NCBI GenBank assembly: GCA_002337125.1
Contig: DDFJ01000003.1
Coordinates: 1 to 64,000, forward strand
DNA from: Chitinophagaceae bacterium UBA1931
GTDB taxonomy: Bacteria; Bacteroidota; Bacteroidia; Chitinophagales; Chitinophagaceae
Reading direction: 5' to 3'
DNA: 64,000 nucleotides
In this document: positions 41,658-51,589 of the stretch, in pieces
Numbering within the stretch: position 1 is the stretch's first letter
Layout of the letters: each line of letters opens with the position of its first letter
Translations under genes and position numbers: made by a program
The notes under the pieces: generated by a model
What the model saw: only the letters and a program-made list of their open reading frames with translations
What the model was told of the DNA's origin: nothing
Databases searched by the model: none

Positions 41658-43490
41658 CTACCAACCTGGATTTTGTACCAATTTTTTACTTTTCTGCATT
41701 TCAGTAAACGGAATTGGATATAAATACATTTTCCTTTCAAAAACACGGGTTTGGAATTTTGTTCTTGTATAAAATGTATTCGCATCTCCGTTCATATCCA
41801 TACCAAAGAAATCTCCACCTTGTCTGCCTGAAGGTGTTTCTGCAATCATCCAGCGTCTTACATCAAAATAACGTTGCCCTTCTGTTGCCAGCTCTATACG
41901 GCTTTCTCTTTGTATTGCGGCTCTTTGCAAATCTTTATTTCCTGCAATTGCCGGATTCAAAGTTTCAAGATCAGGAATGCCTGCTCTTTTTCTTACCAAG
42001 TTTACGTATTTCAAAACATCAGGGTTTCCTGGTTCAACTTCATTCAAAGCTTCGGCATAAAGCAAATAAAACTCCGCTAACCTGAAAATAATAGATGGCC
42101 TGAAAACGCTTGCAACACCAGGACTAGTTTTGTGAACTTTTTTACTAAATCTCTTATATAAAAGATATCCATTCAGTGGAGCCTGTCCACTGCGGTCATT
42201 TGGTGAACCAACATAAAAATAAATGGGCTTATTGGAGATATGCCATTTACGTCCAGCAAAAAATACTGTATTATAAAACCTTGGCTCTCTGTTAATCCAC
42301 ATATTATATACCTGTACGCCATTAAAGTTACTGAAACCCGATTCGGAATATAGTGGTGATGCAGAAAGGAATGAAGTGTTATTAATTGGTTTTCCATCTT
42401 TCATGTAAAAATCATCTACCAATTCCTGCAACACAGAAGAACTTCCCAAACCATTGGGTTCACTCCGTGGGGTTGACCTTCTTTCGATACGGTCACCATC
42501 CATTCCATTCCATCCATTATTTGGATTAGCCCATATAATTTCATCATTGTATAACTGAAACAAATCATAAACAGATTTATCAGGATCATCTACTCCATTT
42601 GTTTGTGCAACATATAATTTGTGGCCGTTTAACTGTGCATAATCAATAACAGCTTTTGTAGCTGCAAGGGCCTTTTTCCATTTTTCGGGATCAGCAGCAG
42701 GAAATAAAGCTTTACCAGTTGAATCTTTAAGGCTCAATGCTTCAGTATAACCACCATTATATAATGGGCTTGCAGCATACATCCATAGTTTTGCTTTTAC
42801 AGCTAACGCCACTCCTTTTGTTGGGTTAGCACGCAATTGTTCATCTGTAATTGGAGATTGTGGAAGTAAAGGCATTACATCATCCAATTCCTTTGAAATA
42901 AACGTAACAACCTCATCCACTGTATTTCTTGGCAAATCAATATCCTCCGTCAACGAATAAGATCTCTTAACAATAGGGATTGGACCATACTGTTCAAACA
43001 AAAGGTAATGATAATAAGCCCGCATAAACAGCACGTTTGCCTTTAGTTTATCAAATTCAGCTTGGTCAAGTTTATCGGCATCTGTTCCTGATGCAGGAAT
43101 AATTTGCGCCTTCTCCAAAAAAATATTTGCCTGCCGTATAAGTTGGTAGAGAATTGTCCAACGATGAAACCCCATGTTACTTGCATTTTTCGAAGACAAA
43201 AAAGGTAATGACATACCATAAGTAGCATTGATTTCATCAGTCATAGTTGACCAAGGATTGTGCAAACCTGTTTGTCCACCCGCATCCCAGTCAGCTCTTA
43301 TGATCATTGAATAATCAGGAACACCGGACATAACATTTGCATACCAACGCCTGGTGTATGCAGGATTTTTAAACACTTCATCAATATTAGTCAAGCCACC
43401 TGCAAGTTCATCCGAAACATTCAGATATTTCTTGCAGGATGTCAATGAACTGACAACTATGAAAAGCAGAATTAATTTATATAGTTTCAT
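41658..43490 (-). CDS. SusD/RagB-family outer-membrane lipoprotein
   Basis: A 610-residue SusD homologue with lipobox SSLTSC (Cys19). Typical parts are the early KKYLNVSDELAGG, the TPR helix LKANVLFMRAYYHYLLFEQYG, IIFRLAEFYLLYAEALNE near 490, RRWMIAETP and the final NPGW. It is 127 bp downstream of the STN-type SusC and captures glycans for it. Longer than the SusD of the first locus because of loops between residues 330 and 450. Confidence 0.95.
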   Translation of the reverse strand: MKLYKLILLFIVVSSLTSCKKYLNVSDELAGGLTNIDEVFKNPAYTRRWYANVMSGVPDYSMIIRADWDAGGQTGLHNPWSTMTDEINATYGMSLPFLSSKNASNMGFHRWTILYQLIRQANIFLEKAQIIPASGTDADKLDQAEFDKLKANVLFMRAYYHYLLFEQYGPIPIVKRSYSLTEDIDLPRNTVDEVVTFISKELDDVMPLLPQSPITDEQLRANPTKGVALAVKAKLWMYAASPLYNGGYTEALSLKDSTGKALFPAADPEKWKKALAATKAVIDYAQLNGHKLYVAQTNGVDDPDKSVYDLFQLYNDEIIWANPNNGWNGMDGDRIERRSTPRSEPNGLGSSSVLQELVDDFYMKDGKPINNTSFLSASPLYSESGFSNFNGVQVYNMWINREPRFYNTVFFAGRKWHISNKPIYFYVGSPNDRSGQAPLNGYLLYKRFSKKVHKTSPGVASVFRPSIIFRLAEFYLLYAEALNEVEPGNPDVLKYVNLVRKRAGIPDLETLNPAIAGNKDLQRAAIQRESRIELATEGQRYFDVRRWMIAETPSGRQGGDFFGMDMNGDANTFYTRTKFQTRVFERKMYLYPIPFTEMQKSKKLVQNPGW

Positions 43491-43617
43491 GTGAATCTTT
43501 TTTATTGATTTTAGCCATATACTTTATCCAAAAAAATTTCATTGCTTATGATTTAAACTGCCTGTGAATTTTTACGGATATTTCTTAGGTAATTTTTAGC
43601 TTTTGAGAATGATACTT

Positions 43618-46600
43618 TTAAAAAGAAACTTCAACACCCAAAGTATAGATACGACTGTTGGGATAAGCATTTCCTGCATTCGCATTACCAGTCTCGGGAT
43701 CCCAGTATTTAATTTTATCCCATAAAGCCAGGTTATATCCCATCATGTAAATACGACCTGCTTTCAGTTTTACTTTGTCAAGCAATTTTGCAGGAAAATT
43801 GTATCCTATTTCTGCATTCTTGAGTCTCAGAAAACCGGCATCTCTTAACCACCAGGTACTTGCAACAGTATTATTTGCAGCTCTTGTATTATTCATATGT
43901 AACCTTGGCATTAAAGGAGTTGATGTGGTATTTTTATCTACAGTCCAATGGTCTAAGGCAAACTGCCTGTAATTCGACTGGTCAAATCCCCAACTAAAAG
44001 GATACCAACCAGCTATTTCATTACCACCTAAAACAGTAGATGTTTTGGCTGCTCCCTGGAAGAACACACTAACATAAAAACCTTTATACTCTGCATTCAG
44101 CCCAAAACCATAAATAACCTCTGGAGTGTAAGGGTTTCCTACTCCAATTTTTCTATCGAATTGATCAATTTTTCCATCATTATTCAGGTCAACATATTTA
44201 ATATCGCCAGGACCTAATAAGCCTCCTAAAGTAGGTATAGGAAGTCCTTGTTTAAGTGTATATGATTTTGTACCATTCGTATTCATCGTTACATCAAAAT
44301 CATCTTCGGTATAGAGACGTTCGGCGATGTAAAGTGTATTTTCACTTACTCTTTTTCCAGTAACAGCCATCCATGTATAAGGTTGTGGTAACTCATCATA
44401 TTCCGTAATCTTGTTTCTGGTAAATGTATAAGTCGCTCTTGAACTTAGTTTTAATCCATTTGCGAAAGTGTGATTTGCATCCATACTGCCGTCAAATCCC
44501 CATGATTTTACACGACCATAGTTTTGCCATGGTGATTGTCTGAAACCAGCAGCGGCAGGAACAGTTCTTCTCTGCAATAAGATACCGCTTCTTTCGTATT
44601 TAAAATAATCAGCAACAATCTGCACTTTCCCATTAAAGAAGCCGATATCCATACCAGCATTCTTTTTATCTTCAATTTCCCATGATAAATAAGGTGCTTC
44701 AAAACGATCTTCTGTTATACCATTACCATAGCCATTAGCACCACCACCACTTGTAATTCCCTGGTTAAATCCTGTTGCTCCGAAATTAAATGTAGGGCGG
44801 TATAAAAATCTTGCACCACCAGTATTGTCATTACCTGTACGTCCATAAGATATTCTCAATTTAATGCTGGATACAACATCTTTCAAAGATTTGGGATAGA
44901 ACTTTTCATTTGAAACAAGATAACCTAAACCAACAGCTGGAAAAAAGCCGAAACGATACCCTTTCGCAAAGGTTTCGCTACCAGTATATCCAAAGTTACC
45001 TTCAAGAAAATACCTGTTATCATATGCATAAGTAGCCCTGCCTACCAACCCCTGTTTTTTAAATGCTAAAGCCTCATTATAATACTGAGTTTCTTTTTGC
45101 ATATACAAAATCATTCCTCCTATAACATGTTTGCCGAATGTTCTGGCGTAATTGAGGGAGTTTTCGAAATATACTCTTTTCTCTGCACTGTTACTTTCAG
45201 CAGGATCACTCAAGTCAGGAGAACCTGAAACTGTTTTTGAAAATATCAGTTTTCCAGTAGAATCTCTTCCTGTAGCAAAATAACGACTGGGGTTATAAGT
45301 TCTTTTTGCACCAAAGAATCCATCATAATCATAGCTTACTAATGCTCTGTATGTTAATCCTGGTGTAATAAAATTTAATTTCTGATTCACTTTAACAGAA
45401 GATTGAATAGCACTTCTCCACTCTTTTGCGTAACCTGAATTGATCAGCATATTATAAGGGTTCCGCATGTTTGCATCTCTTTCCTGGCGAAAAGTAGAGA
45501 TAGTTCCATCACTATATACTGGAGGGAACACATAAGGTGGCGTTAAAACCATTTGTCTGAAAATTGTTCCTGTTCCTGTGCCTGGATAATTCGTAATAAG
45601 ATACTGGCCTGACAGATCAACACTTACAGTAGTTGTTTTTGATACCTCCATATCAATGTTACTTCTCAGGTTAAATCGCTTAACACCAATATTATTTTTG
45701 TACCTGTTTGTTGGGTCGTTTTTAAAAAAACCTTCTTCGTTAAAATATGCACCCGATATAAAATATTTAGATTTGTCCGATCCACCTCTTACGTTCAAAG
45801 TATAACGTTGTTTCAATGTTCTGTCTTTAAGCATAACATCAATCCAGTCAACACTTGGATATAAATCGGGATCAGCTTTAGTTCTATAAAGATTGATCAA
45901 AGAATCACTGAAAATAGGACTTTGTCCGTCGTTTCTAAGGGCCTCATTATAAAGTGAAAGGTATTGATCTGATGGAACAAATTTTGGTAACCTGTCTGGT
46001 ACGGCAACACTATGTTCAGCTCTGAAAGAAATAACAGGAACTCTTGCTTGTCCACGTTTAGAGGTAATGATTACAACACCATTTGCACCTTCTGCACCAT
46101 ATACTGCAGTGGCTGCTGCATCTTTTAATACTGAAAATGTTTCAATTTCATCAGTTTCAATATCGTTTAATGATCTGGGAACACCATCAACTAAAACCAG
46201 TGGTTTTGTACCACCAGCAAAGGTGCTGATTCCCCTGATCCAGAAATCTGCGTTATCATATCCCGGTTCACCATTTCGCTGAATGGCAATTAACCCAGCT
46301 ACCTGACCAGCTAAATTGGTTGAAATATTTCTTGCTGGAAATTTGAGCTCGGAACCTTTAACTGTACTTACCGAGCTGACAACACTTAATTTTTTTTGTG
46401 TTCCATAACCGACGATTACAACCTCTTCGGTTTTTGCTTCAGCTTGTTTCAAAACAATATTCAAATTAGTTTTGTTACCAACAGATATTTCCAATGGTAA
46501 ATACCCTACCATCGAAATGATCAGGATATCGTTTGGCTCGGCATCGATCACAAAAAAACCATTTTCATTTGTTGTTACACCCTTTGATTTGCCTTTTATT

Positions 46601-47064
46601 ATAATACTTGCACCACCCAAAGCTTCACCAAGAGAAGATGAAACTTTCCCTGTTATTTGCATTGCTGAGGGAACGGGTAATTGCTTTTCATTATTCTCGT
46701 TAGGCTTTGTGGTAACAACAATCGTATTGTACCGGATAAAAAATGTGATCGGCTGATCTTTGAAGCAAAGCTCCAGAGCTTTTTGAAGCTCCATGTTTTT
46801 AACGTATAATGTAACTGGTTTTGAATTTTTCAACAACTCCGGATTATATAGCACATCGTAATCAGTCTGACTTTTCACAAAATCAAAAACCCTTTCCAGA
46901 GAAAGATTTTTCCCTGAAATAGAAACGCTTTGAGAAAAAGACTTTGCCTGAATATTTAGGCAGGCTACAAAAATCAGAAAAGCAGTTAATTTCATATAGA
47001 GCAGCATTTTGGGAGGCAATTGATTTCTGAGTTTTGAAATCGTTGCCTTAACATTTGAATTCAT
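43618..47064 (-). CDS. SusC-family TonB-dependent transducer with N-terminal STN domain
   Basis: A 1148-residue protein. A short N-terminal KLRNQLPPKMLLYMKL extension precedes the signal sequence (about 20-45). An STN signalling domain (about 50-118, FDFVKSQTDYDVLYN), a carboxypeptidase-D regulatory-like domain (about 135-212), a plug (TEEVVIVGYGTQ, VLKDAAATAVYGAEGANGV) and a barrel ending in YTLGVEVSF follow. STN domains touch a FecR-type anti-sigma when substrate binds, so this transporter should both import the glycan and switch on its own locus through the adjacent FecR/ECF sigma genes. Confidence 0.95.
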   Translation of the reverse strand: MNSNVKATISKLRNQLPPKMLLYMKLTAFLIFVACLNIQAKSFSQSVSISGKNLSLERVFDFVKSQTDYDVLYNPELLKNSKPVTLYVKNMELQKALELCFKDQPITFFIRYNTIVVTTKPNENNEKQLPVPSAMQITGKVSSSLGEALGGASIIIKGKSKGVTTNENGFFVIDAEPNDILIISMVGYLPLEISVGNKTNLNIVLKQAEAKTEEVVIVGYGTQKKLSVVSSVSTVKGSELKFPARNISTNLAGQVAGLIAIQRNGEPGYDNADFWIRGISTFAGGTKPLVLVDGVPRSLNDIETDEIETFSVLKDAAATAVYGAEGANGVVIITSKRGQARVPVISFRAEHSVAVPDRLPKFVPSDQYLSLYNEALRNDGQSPIFSDSLINLYRTKADPDLYPSVDWIDVMLKDRTLKQRYTLNVRGGSDKSKYFISGAYFNEEGFFKNDPTNRYKNNIGVKRFNLRSNIDMEVSKTTTVSVDLSGQYLITNYPGTGTGTIFRQMVLTPPYVFPPVYSDGTISTFRQERDANMRNPYNMLINSGYAKEWRSAIQSSVKVNQKLNFITPGLTYRALVSYDYDGFFGAKRTYNPSRYFATGRDSTGKLIFSKTVSGSPDLSDPAESNSAEKRVYFENSLNYARTFGKHVIGGMILYMQKETQYYNEALAFKKQGLVGRATYAYDNRYFLEGNFGYTGSETFAKGYRFGFFPAVGLGYLVSNEKFYPKSLKDVVSSIKLRISYGRTGNDNTGGARFLYRPTFNFGATGFNQGITSGGGANGYGNGITEDRFEAPYLSWEIEDKKNAGMDIGFFNGKVQIVADYFKYERSGILLQRRTVPAAAGFRQSPWQNYGRVKSWGFDGSMDANHTFANGLKLSSRATYTFTRNKITEYDELPQPYTWMAVTGKRVSENTLYIAERLYTEDDFDVTMNTNGTKSYTLKQGLPIPTLGGLLGPGDIKYVDLNNDGKIDQFDRKIGVGNPYTPEVIYGFGLNAEYKGFYVSVFFQGAAKTSTVLGGNEIAGWYPFSWGFDQSNYRQFALDHWTVDKNTTSTPLMPRLHMNNTRAANNTVASTWWLRDAGFLRLKNAEIGYNFPAKLLDKVKLKAGRIYMMGYNLALWDKIKYWDPETGNANAGNAYPNSRIYTLGVEVSF

Positions 47065-47264
47065 ACTTTTGTAATGTTTTGGTTAATAACACGTTTGTCT
47101 CTTTTTTCAATAGAAGGAATAAGTGTAACCAGAACTTTCAGGAATCCTGCCCCCGCAGGATTCTTTTATATTTGGTTACTTACATTTTTGTTTTAAGTTG
47201 GCATAGCAATCAATTTGTGTTTTAGAAATAAAAGTTTACTAAAGTCATTAAATTATTAATGCTG

Positions 47265-48509
47265 TTATTTTCTTCTGGTTACCGTCAATACATTTCCGTT
47301 CAAAGTAAATTTCAAACGGCCATCCAGTTCAAGTAGTTCTAACAACTTTTCAATTCTGTCTTTTCGTGATATGCCGCCGGAAAAGCTGATACCAGACAAA
47401 TCTTCGGTACTATGGATATCAATATCATACCATCTTGAAAGTTGCCGCATTATTGATTGAACATTTGCATTCCTGAATAAAAACTTTCCATTTTTCCATG
47501 CAAGTACTTCTTCAATATCCGGATGAACTATTTTATAATTAGCTTCACCCGCTTTTAATGAAGCCTGTTCGCCCGGTATAATTATCGTTGTATTTTTTCC
47601 ATTGCTGATTTTTACTGATCCTTCCACGAGTGTAGTTCGCAAAGCTTCCTCATCCGCATAAGCGTTAATGTTAAATCGTGTTCCCAAGACAGTGATCCTG
47701 CTGGTAGCAACTTCAACAACAAAAGGCATCAATTCAGTTGATTCTTTTGAATGCTGATGCGTTACTTCGAAATAAGCTTCACCAGATATTTTTACAAGAC
47801 GTTCGTTGCCACTAAAAGAAGTTGGAAATGTGATAGATGATGCAGAATTTAACCATACACCTGTTCCATCTGGTAAAGTGATTTGATATTTTCCTCCACG
47901 GGGAGTGGTGATGGTGTTGTACTGTTGTTTTGAGGTCTCATTCTCATCTGATCCCGAATAAGACAATTTTCCGTCTTCAAGCTTAACTATGTTTACATTT
48001 CCATCTGTACGTATTAAACCATTGCCAATACTGTCTAAAACAACCTGTGCTCCATCTGAAAGTGTAAGTATTGCTTTGTTACCACCAGGTTTAACAAAAT
48101 TGTATGTAGCAGTCTTTGCTGTTTTCTGAAGATTAGTGTTGCTGTCCTTTATATTAGAAAAAAAATACCATCCTGCAGAAACAAAAAACACTACAGCTGC
48201 TGCAGCTGACCATCTCCAGAACTTATTACTGAATGTACGAATGACGGCATTGTTTACTGTTTTATCTTTTAACCCTGTTTCTGTAAGAAATTGATTTGTT
48301 GCTCTGTCGATATCAAATTGCTCAAAGGACGATAATTCCTCGGATATCCTGCCACGCTTATTAATTTTATCGGCGAGTTCCCGGTTTTTGTCTGATTTAT
48401 TTTTCCAGTTTTCAAGATATTCATATTCCTCATCTGTTAATGTATTAAACCATGCTCCTTTTATCAGGCCGGCTATGTATATTAATTCATAAGCCCTGTC
48501 ATCATTCAT
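47265..48509 (-). CDS. FecR-family anti-sigma factor
   Basis: A 414-residue inner-membrane protein: cytoplasmic sigma-binding region (1-95), one membrane helix (about 98-117), periplasmic FecR domain (about 195-300, TPRGGKYQITLPDGTGVWLN) and C-terminal DUF4974 domain (about 345-410, MRQLSRWYDIDI), the part that meets the STN domain. It lies between its ECF sigma factor (64 bp upstream) and the STN-type SusC (200 bp downstream), the standard order of this cascade. It should hold the sigma factor inactive until glycan is bound. Confidence 0.95.
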   Translation of the reverse strand: MNDDRAYELIYIAGLIKGAWFNTLTDEEYEYLENWKNKSDKNRELADKINKRGRISEELSSFEQFDIDRATNQFLTETGLKDKTVNNAVIRTFSNKFWRWSAAAAVVFFVSAGWYFFSNIKDSNTNLQKTAKTATYNFVKPGGNKAILTLSDGAQVVLDSIGNGLIRTDGNVNIVKLEDGKLSYSGSDENETSKQQYNTITTPRGGKYQITLPDGTGVWLNSASSITFPTSFSGNERLVKISGEAYFEVTHQHSKESTELMPFVVEVATSRITVLGTRFNINAYADEEALRTTLVEGSVKISNGKNTTIIIPGEQASLKAGEANYKIVHPDIEEVLAWKNGKFLFRNANVQSIMRQLSRWYDIDIHSTEDLSGISFSGGISRKDRIEKLLELLELDGRLKFTLNGNVLTVTRRK

Positions 48510-48573
48510 TACTTTTGCTTTATATTATTATATATAACACCAGCAAACGTTGATTGTACCAGAAGAAAGAAAT

Positions 48574-49176
48574 TTATTTACAAAATTTTTGAACATTCAG
48601 CAGAATTATAAGTAAATGAAAGGTATACCGGCCTTTTAAAACTTTTCGAAGCAATGCCAGAGCTGATGTTTTTTGATTACGTACTGTTTGGTTAGACAAC
48701 TGTAAATAAGATGCGATATCTTCATTGGTCATTTTTTTGAAATAAGAAAGAATGAAGATCTCCCTCATTTTTGGCGGGAGTTTATCAACTTCCTTTCTGA
48801 TTTCGGCCAATAACTCTGAAAATAAAATTTCTTCTTCATATTTATTATCCTCTTCTTGAAGATGAAAGTTTACATATATTTCATTTCTTAATTTTTCTCT
48901 CTCCCTGCTTCGAATGAAGTTTAAACTTGCATTACGTGTTGTTACATACAAGTGTTTTTTAACATGATTTATATGTTCGAATTCGGGAGTTTTCTGGTAG
49001 AGCTTAATAAAAACATCTGTTACAATATCCTCAGCCGCAGCTTTATCCTGAAGGATTTTTTGGGCAAATCTGCACAATACGGGAAAGTAAATACGAATTA
49101 GATACTGCCAGGCTTCAGCATCATTATTTTTAAGAAATTGCAGAAATTCGATACTATTAACTTTTTCAGATGACAT
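48574..49176 (-). CDS. ECF-type RNA polymerase sigma factor
   Basis: A 200-residue sigma-70 family protein. Region 2 (about 12-80) includes YFPVLCRFAQKILQDKAAAEDIVTDVF split as is usual for Bacteroidota ECF factors, and region 4 (about 130-185) has LPPKMREIFILSYFKKMTN and LSNQTVRNQ as the helix-turn-helix. It directs transcription of the downstream SusC/SusD locus when released by FecR. A hydrophobic tail (YTFHLLIILLNV) ends the protein. First gene of the cascade; a sigma-like fragment lies 297 bp upstream. Confidence 0.93.
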   Translation of the reverse strand: MSSEKVNSIEFLQFLKNNDAEAWQYLIRIYFPVLCRFAQKILQDKAAAEDIVTDVFIKLYQKTPEFEHINHVKKHLYVTTRNASLNFIRSREREKLRNEIYVNFHLQEEDNKYEEEILFSELLAEIRKEVDKLPPKMREIFILSYFKKMTNEDIASYLQLSNQTVRNQKTSALALLRKVLKGRYTFHLLIILLNVQKFCK

Positions 49177-49472
49177 ATTTATTTTTGCCTGCTAACAATC
49201 TTTTTTGCTAAATTAAGTTAATTCACCGTCCGTTAAAAAGTCATTTTTATTTAAGACAATAAAATTTCAATAAACTGTTCTGATAATCAAAAGCAGTTGT
49301 TGCCAATGTATAACGATGTTTTCATCACTAAGGCTACGCAGTTGTTTTAATATCAGCAGTGATATCGTCAATGGAAAACAGGCCGGTTGTGGAGAATAAA
49401 TGAGTTTTTTACAAAAAAATCAGCAGGATTTAAAGTGCAAGTTACCCGTTTAAAGCAGATTTTTTTTAAGCA

Positions 49473-49613
49473 TTATTTCCCCTTAATACTTACCTGGTTA
49501 TACTTACAAGTTTTTGAAAGGACGACTAAATAAATTTTCTTAAAAACCTGCTCATCGCCCGCTTTAACATCTCTAATCAAAACAATTTCATCCTCATACA
49601 ATCCCTCGGACAT
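49473..49613 (-). pseudogene. Fragment of an ECF sigma factor N terminus
   Basis: A 46-codon frame from ATG at 49613. Its opening (DEIVLIRDVKAGDEQVFKKI) matches the sigma region 2 start 'D-LL-RIK-GDE-AF--LY' of ECF factors, then similarity is lost and a stop follows at 49473. It is too short to be a sigma factor. It lies upstream of an intact ECF gene in the same orientation, so it may be the remnant of another cascade. Confidence 0.45.
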
Positions 49614-50407
49614 AAAAATTATAAAACTCCTGATTAAAATATAGAATGTTTATAATCGCAGGTCTCTTACTTTTTCATGAAGTAATAATAAACTTAATCC
49701 TCTTTATATTAAATACGAGATAACCTATTAATTTTTTGCTTTTACAAATATTGAGGATCTTATATTTTTTTGTTTCAAGTATTTTTTTAGCTGCTTGGAC
49801 CATAGTGGCAATACTCGCCCCGAGCATAATAATATCTTACAAAACAAATCTTCCTGCAACACTCAAATAAGGAAATATATATTGGGCATCGTCCAATACA
49901 GGATATTTACTTCTGGTGTTTTAATAAGAAATGATAAAGCAATAAAAGACATCAGCAAACATAAAAAACTGCCTATTTCTGAAACGTCAGGTCAAAATGG
50001 ATAGGTTGAAATTAACAACTCAATTACAACAATCAAGGCATCTAGCCCATAGGAAAATAAATAGGTATTATTATGAATATGCCATGCGATATTTTCCGGT
50101 TTTTATTCACCCTCTTTATTTATTTTTTTTATACTAGGAACAGGTTTAACGTAAAAAAACTCATAAACGGGCTATTCGCAACAAACTGAACAATTCCGAC
50201 TGCCTCATAGCGAAAAGCTTTTAATCCTCCAATCCAAAATAATTCAATCACTAACCTTACAAGACAAAAATCAATTCTTAGGCTCTGAAGTGAGCTTGCT
50301 TAATAAAAAAAACGATACATAAGTGATATTTCGTTTATGCAAAACTGCACTTTACTTTAATTTCCGGAAATAAACGAGATACATTAAGGGATGAACAAAT
50401 GCCCCTT
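49614..50407. other. Intergenic region, nothing recognised
   Basis: About 800 bp of AT-rich sequence with short interrupted frames in all six readings. A hydrophobic minus-strand stretch near 49830-49990 might be gene debris but I cannot assign it. The palindrome TTTCCGGAAA occurs near 50361. Confidence 0.5.
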
Positions 50408-51168
50408 CTATCTTCCTTCTTTTTTCTTGAATAATTTTGGTGACAAACCAGTGTACTTTTTAAAAAATCTACTGAAATATTACTCATCAGAATATCCAAG
50501 CATAGCTGAAATCTCTATTACCTGGCAACAAGTGTATTGTAGTTGCCACTTGGCCTTCAGCAAGAACTTTTCATTGATAACTGCCGGGATATTCTTTCCA
50601 AGGTATTTACGAAAACTGTTGCTTAATGCCTTTTGACTAAGATTTAACTGATCGGCATAAAATGAAGGTTTGTGCTCTTGGTCAAACTGTTCATTAACTA
50701 ATGCAATTAATTGTGTTATCGCCCCGGATAGCTTTGTATGGTTGTATAACTGGGGTTCTGAAGATTTTTTAACCGAGTGAGTTTAATCAATAAAATTTTA
50801 AGATATGAAATCAATAATTCCTGATTGACAATTTCATTACTTGCAATTTCTCTTTCAATCTGCAAAAAGAGCTGCAGCTACTCATTACTATCACCGCTTG
50901 TAATAGTAATTGGAAAAATATCAAAAACAGAATTAAATAAAACCATTACATCCTACTTCATGCTGATATGTTTCAATACAGAAAGAATTAGCATGAAAGA
51001 GAAGCAATTTAAAAACAGTATTGTTTTAGGATGCAATACAAAAATGTGGTAATTAGTAAAGTAAAAATTAGATAGCGAGGAATATTTAAATTTTTCAAAG
51101 ACGGTTTCGACTTCTCCTGAACCTTTCTGCACCCACAAAATGTCAAAATAGTTAGTATAGCTTTTCAA
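50408..51168 (-). pseudogene. AraC-family regulator pseudogene (frameshifts and stops)
   Basis: Reading the minus strand across frames gives a near-complete AraC-type protein. The cupin part reads DILWVQKGSGEVETVFEKF, then FHANSFCIETYQHEVGCNG in another frame, then EIASNEIVNQELLISYLKIL. The helix-turn-helix half reads PSFYADQLNLSQKALSNSFR, then IEISAMLGYSDE, an in-frame TAA, and YFSRFFKKYTGLSPKLF. A TAG sits where a Trp is expected before LQLFLQIE, and at least two frameshifts are needed (near 50770 and 51000). It is clearly inactive. Its original neighbours are unknown. Confidence 0.85.
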
Positions 51169-51519
51169 TATACATCATTCGTTTCAATTGTTGAAACAAA
51201 TATTGGTTCTGACACCTTGTTAGCTTCGAGAAAATGCAGCATTAACTTTTTGATTTTTTATTTTAAATTGCGATACTATTTTTCTTGCATTAAATATGCA
51301 GTTAATTGTCTTAAGATTTTTTAAATGCGCACAAGCCATTTTCCTTAGATTAAAAGGCAGTTTAGTTATAACATCAGTAAAGTTTATTAGAAAATACCAA
51401 AGATTAAAAGACAGTTAAAGATAAATATCTACAATTAAATTATACAGCATTAGTTCGGAATTGAAAGTAATAATCAAACATTGAATACATGATTAATTTG
51501 ATTTTACAAAAACATTTTA

Positions 51520-51565
51520 CGCAATCGTTTGCGCATATGTATTATGTAATACATTAATAGTTTTG
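51520..51565 (+). promoter_or_regulatory. AraC gene promoter with upstream CGCAAtcgtTTGCG motif
   Basis: CGCAATCGTTTGCG (51520-51533) has perfect 5-bp arms around a central CG. After 26 bp comes TAGTTTTG (51558-51565), an exact TAnnTTTG match. The gene starts 24 bp further on. The spacing equals that at the CBM9-like and lacI promoters. Confidence 0.5.
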
Positions 51566-51589
51566 GCTTGTATTTAATTTAAACTCAAA

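Noticed and set aside
50391..50636. 81-codon plus-strand frame as a gene
   Set aside because: The opposite strand decodes as the helix-turn-helix half of an AraC pseudogene, so this frame is its shadow.
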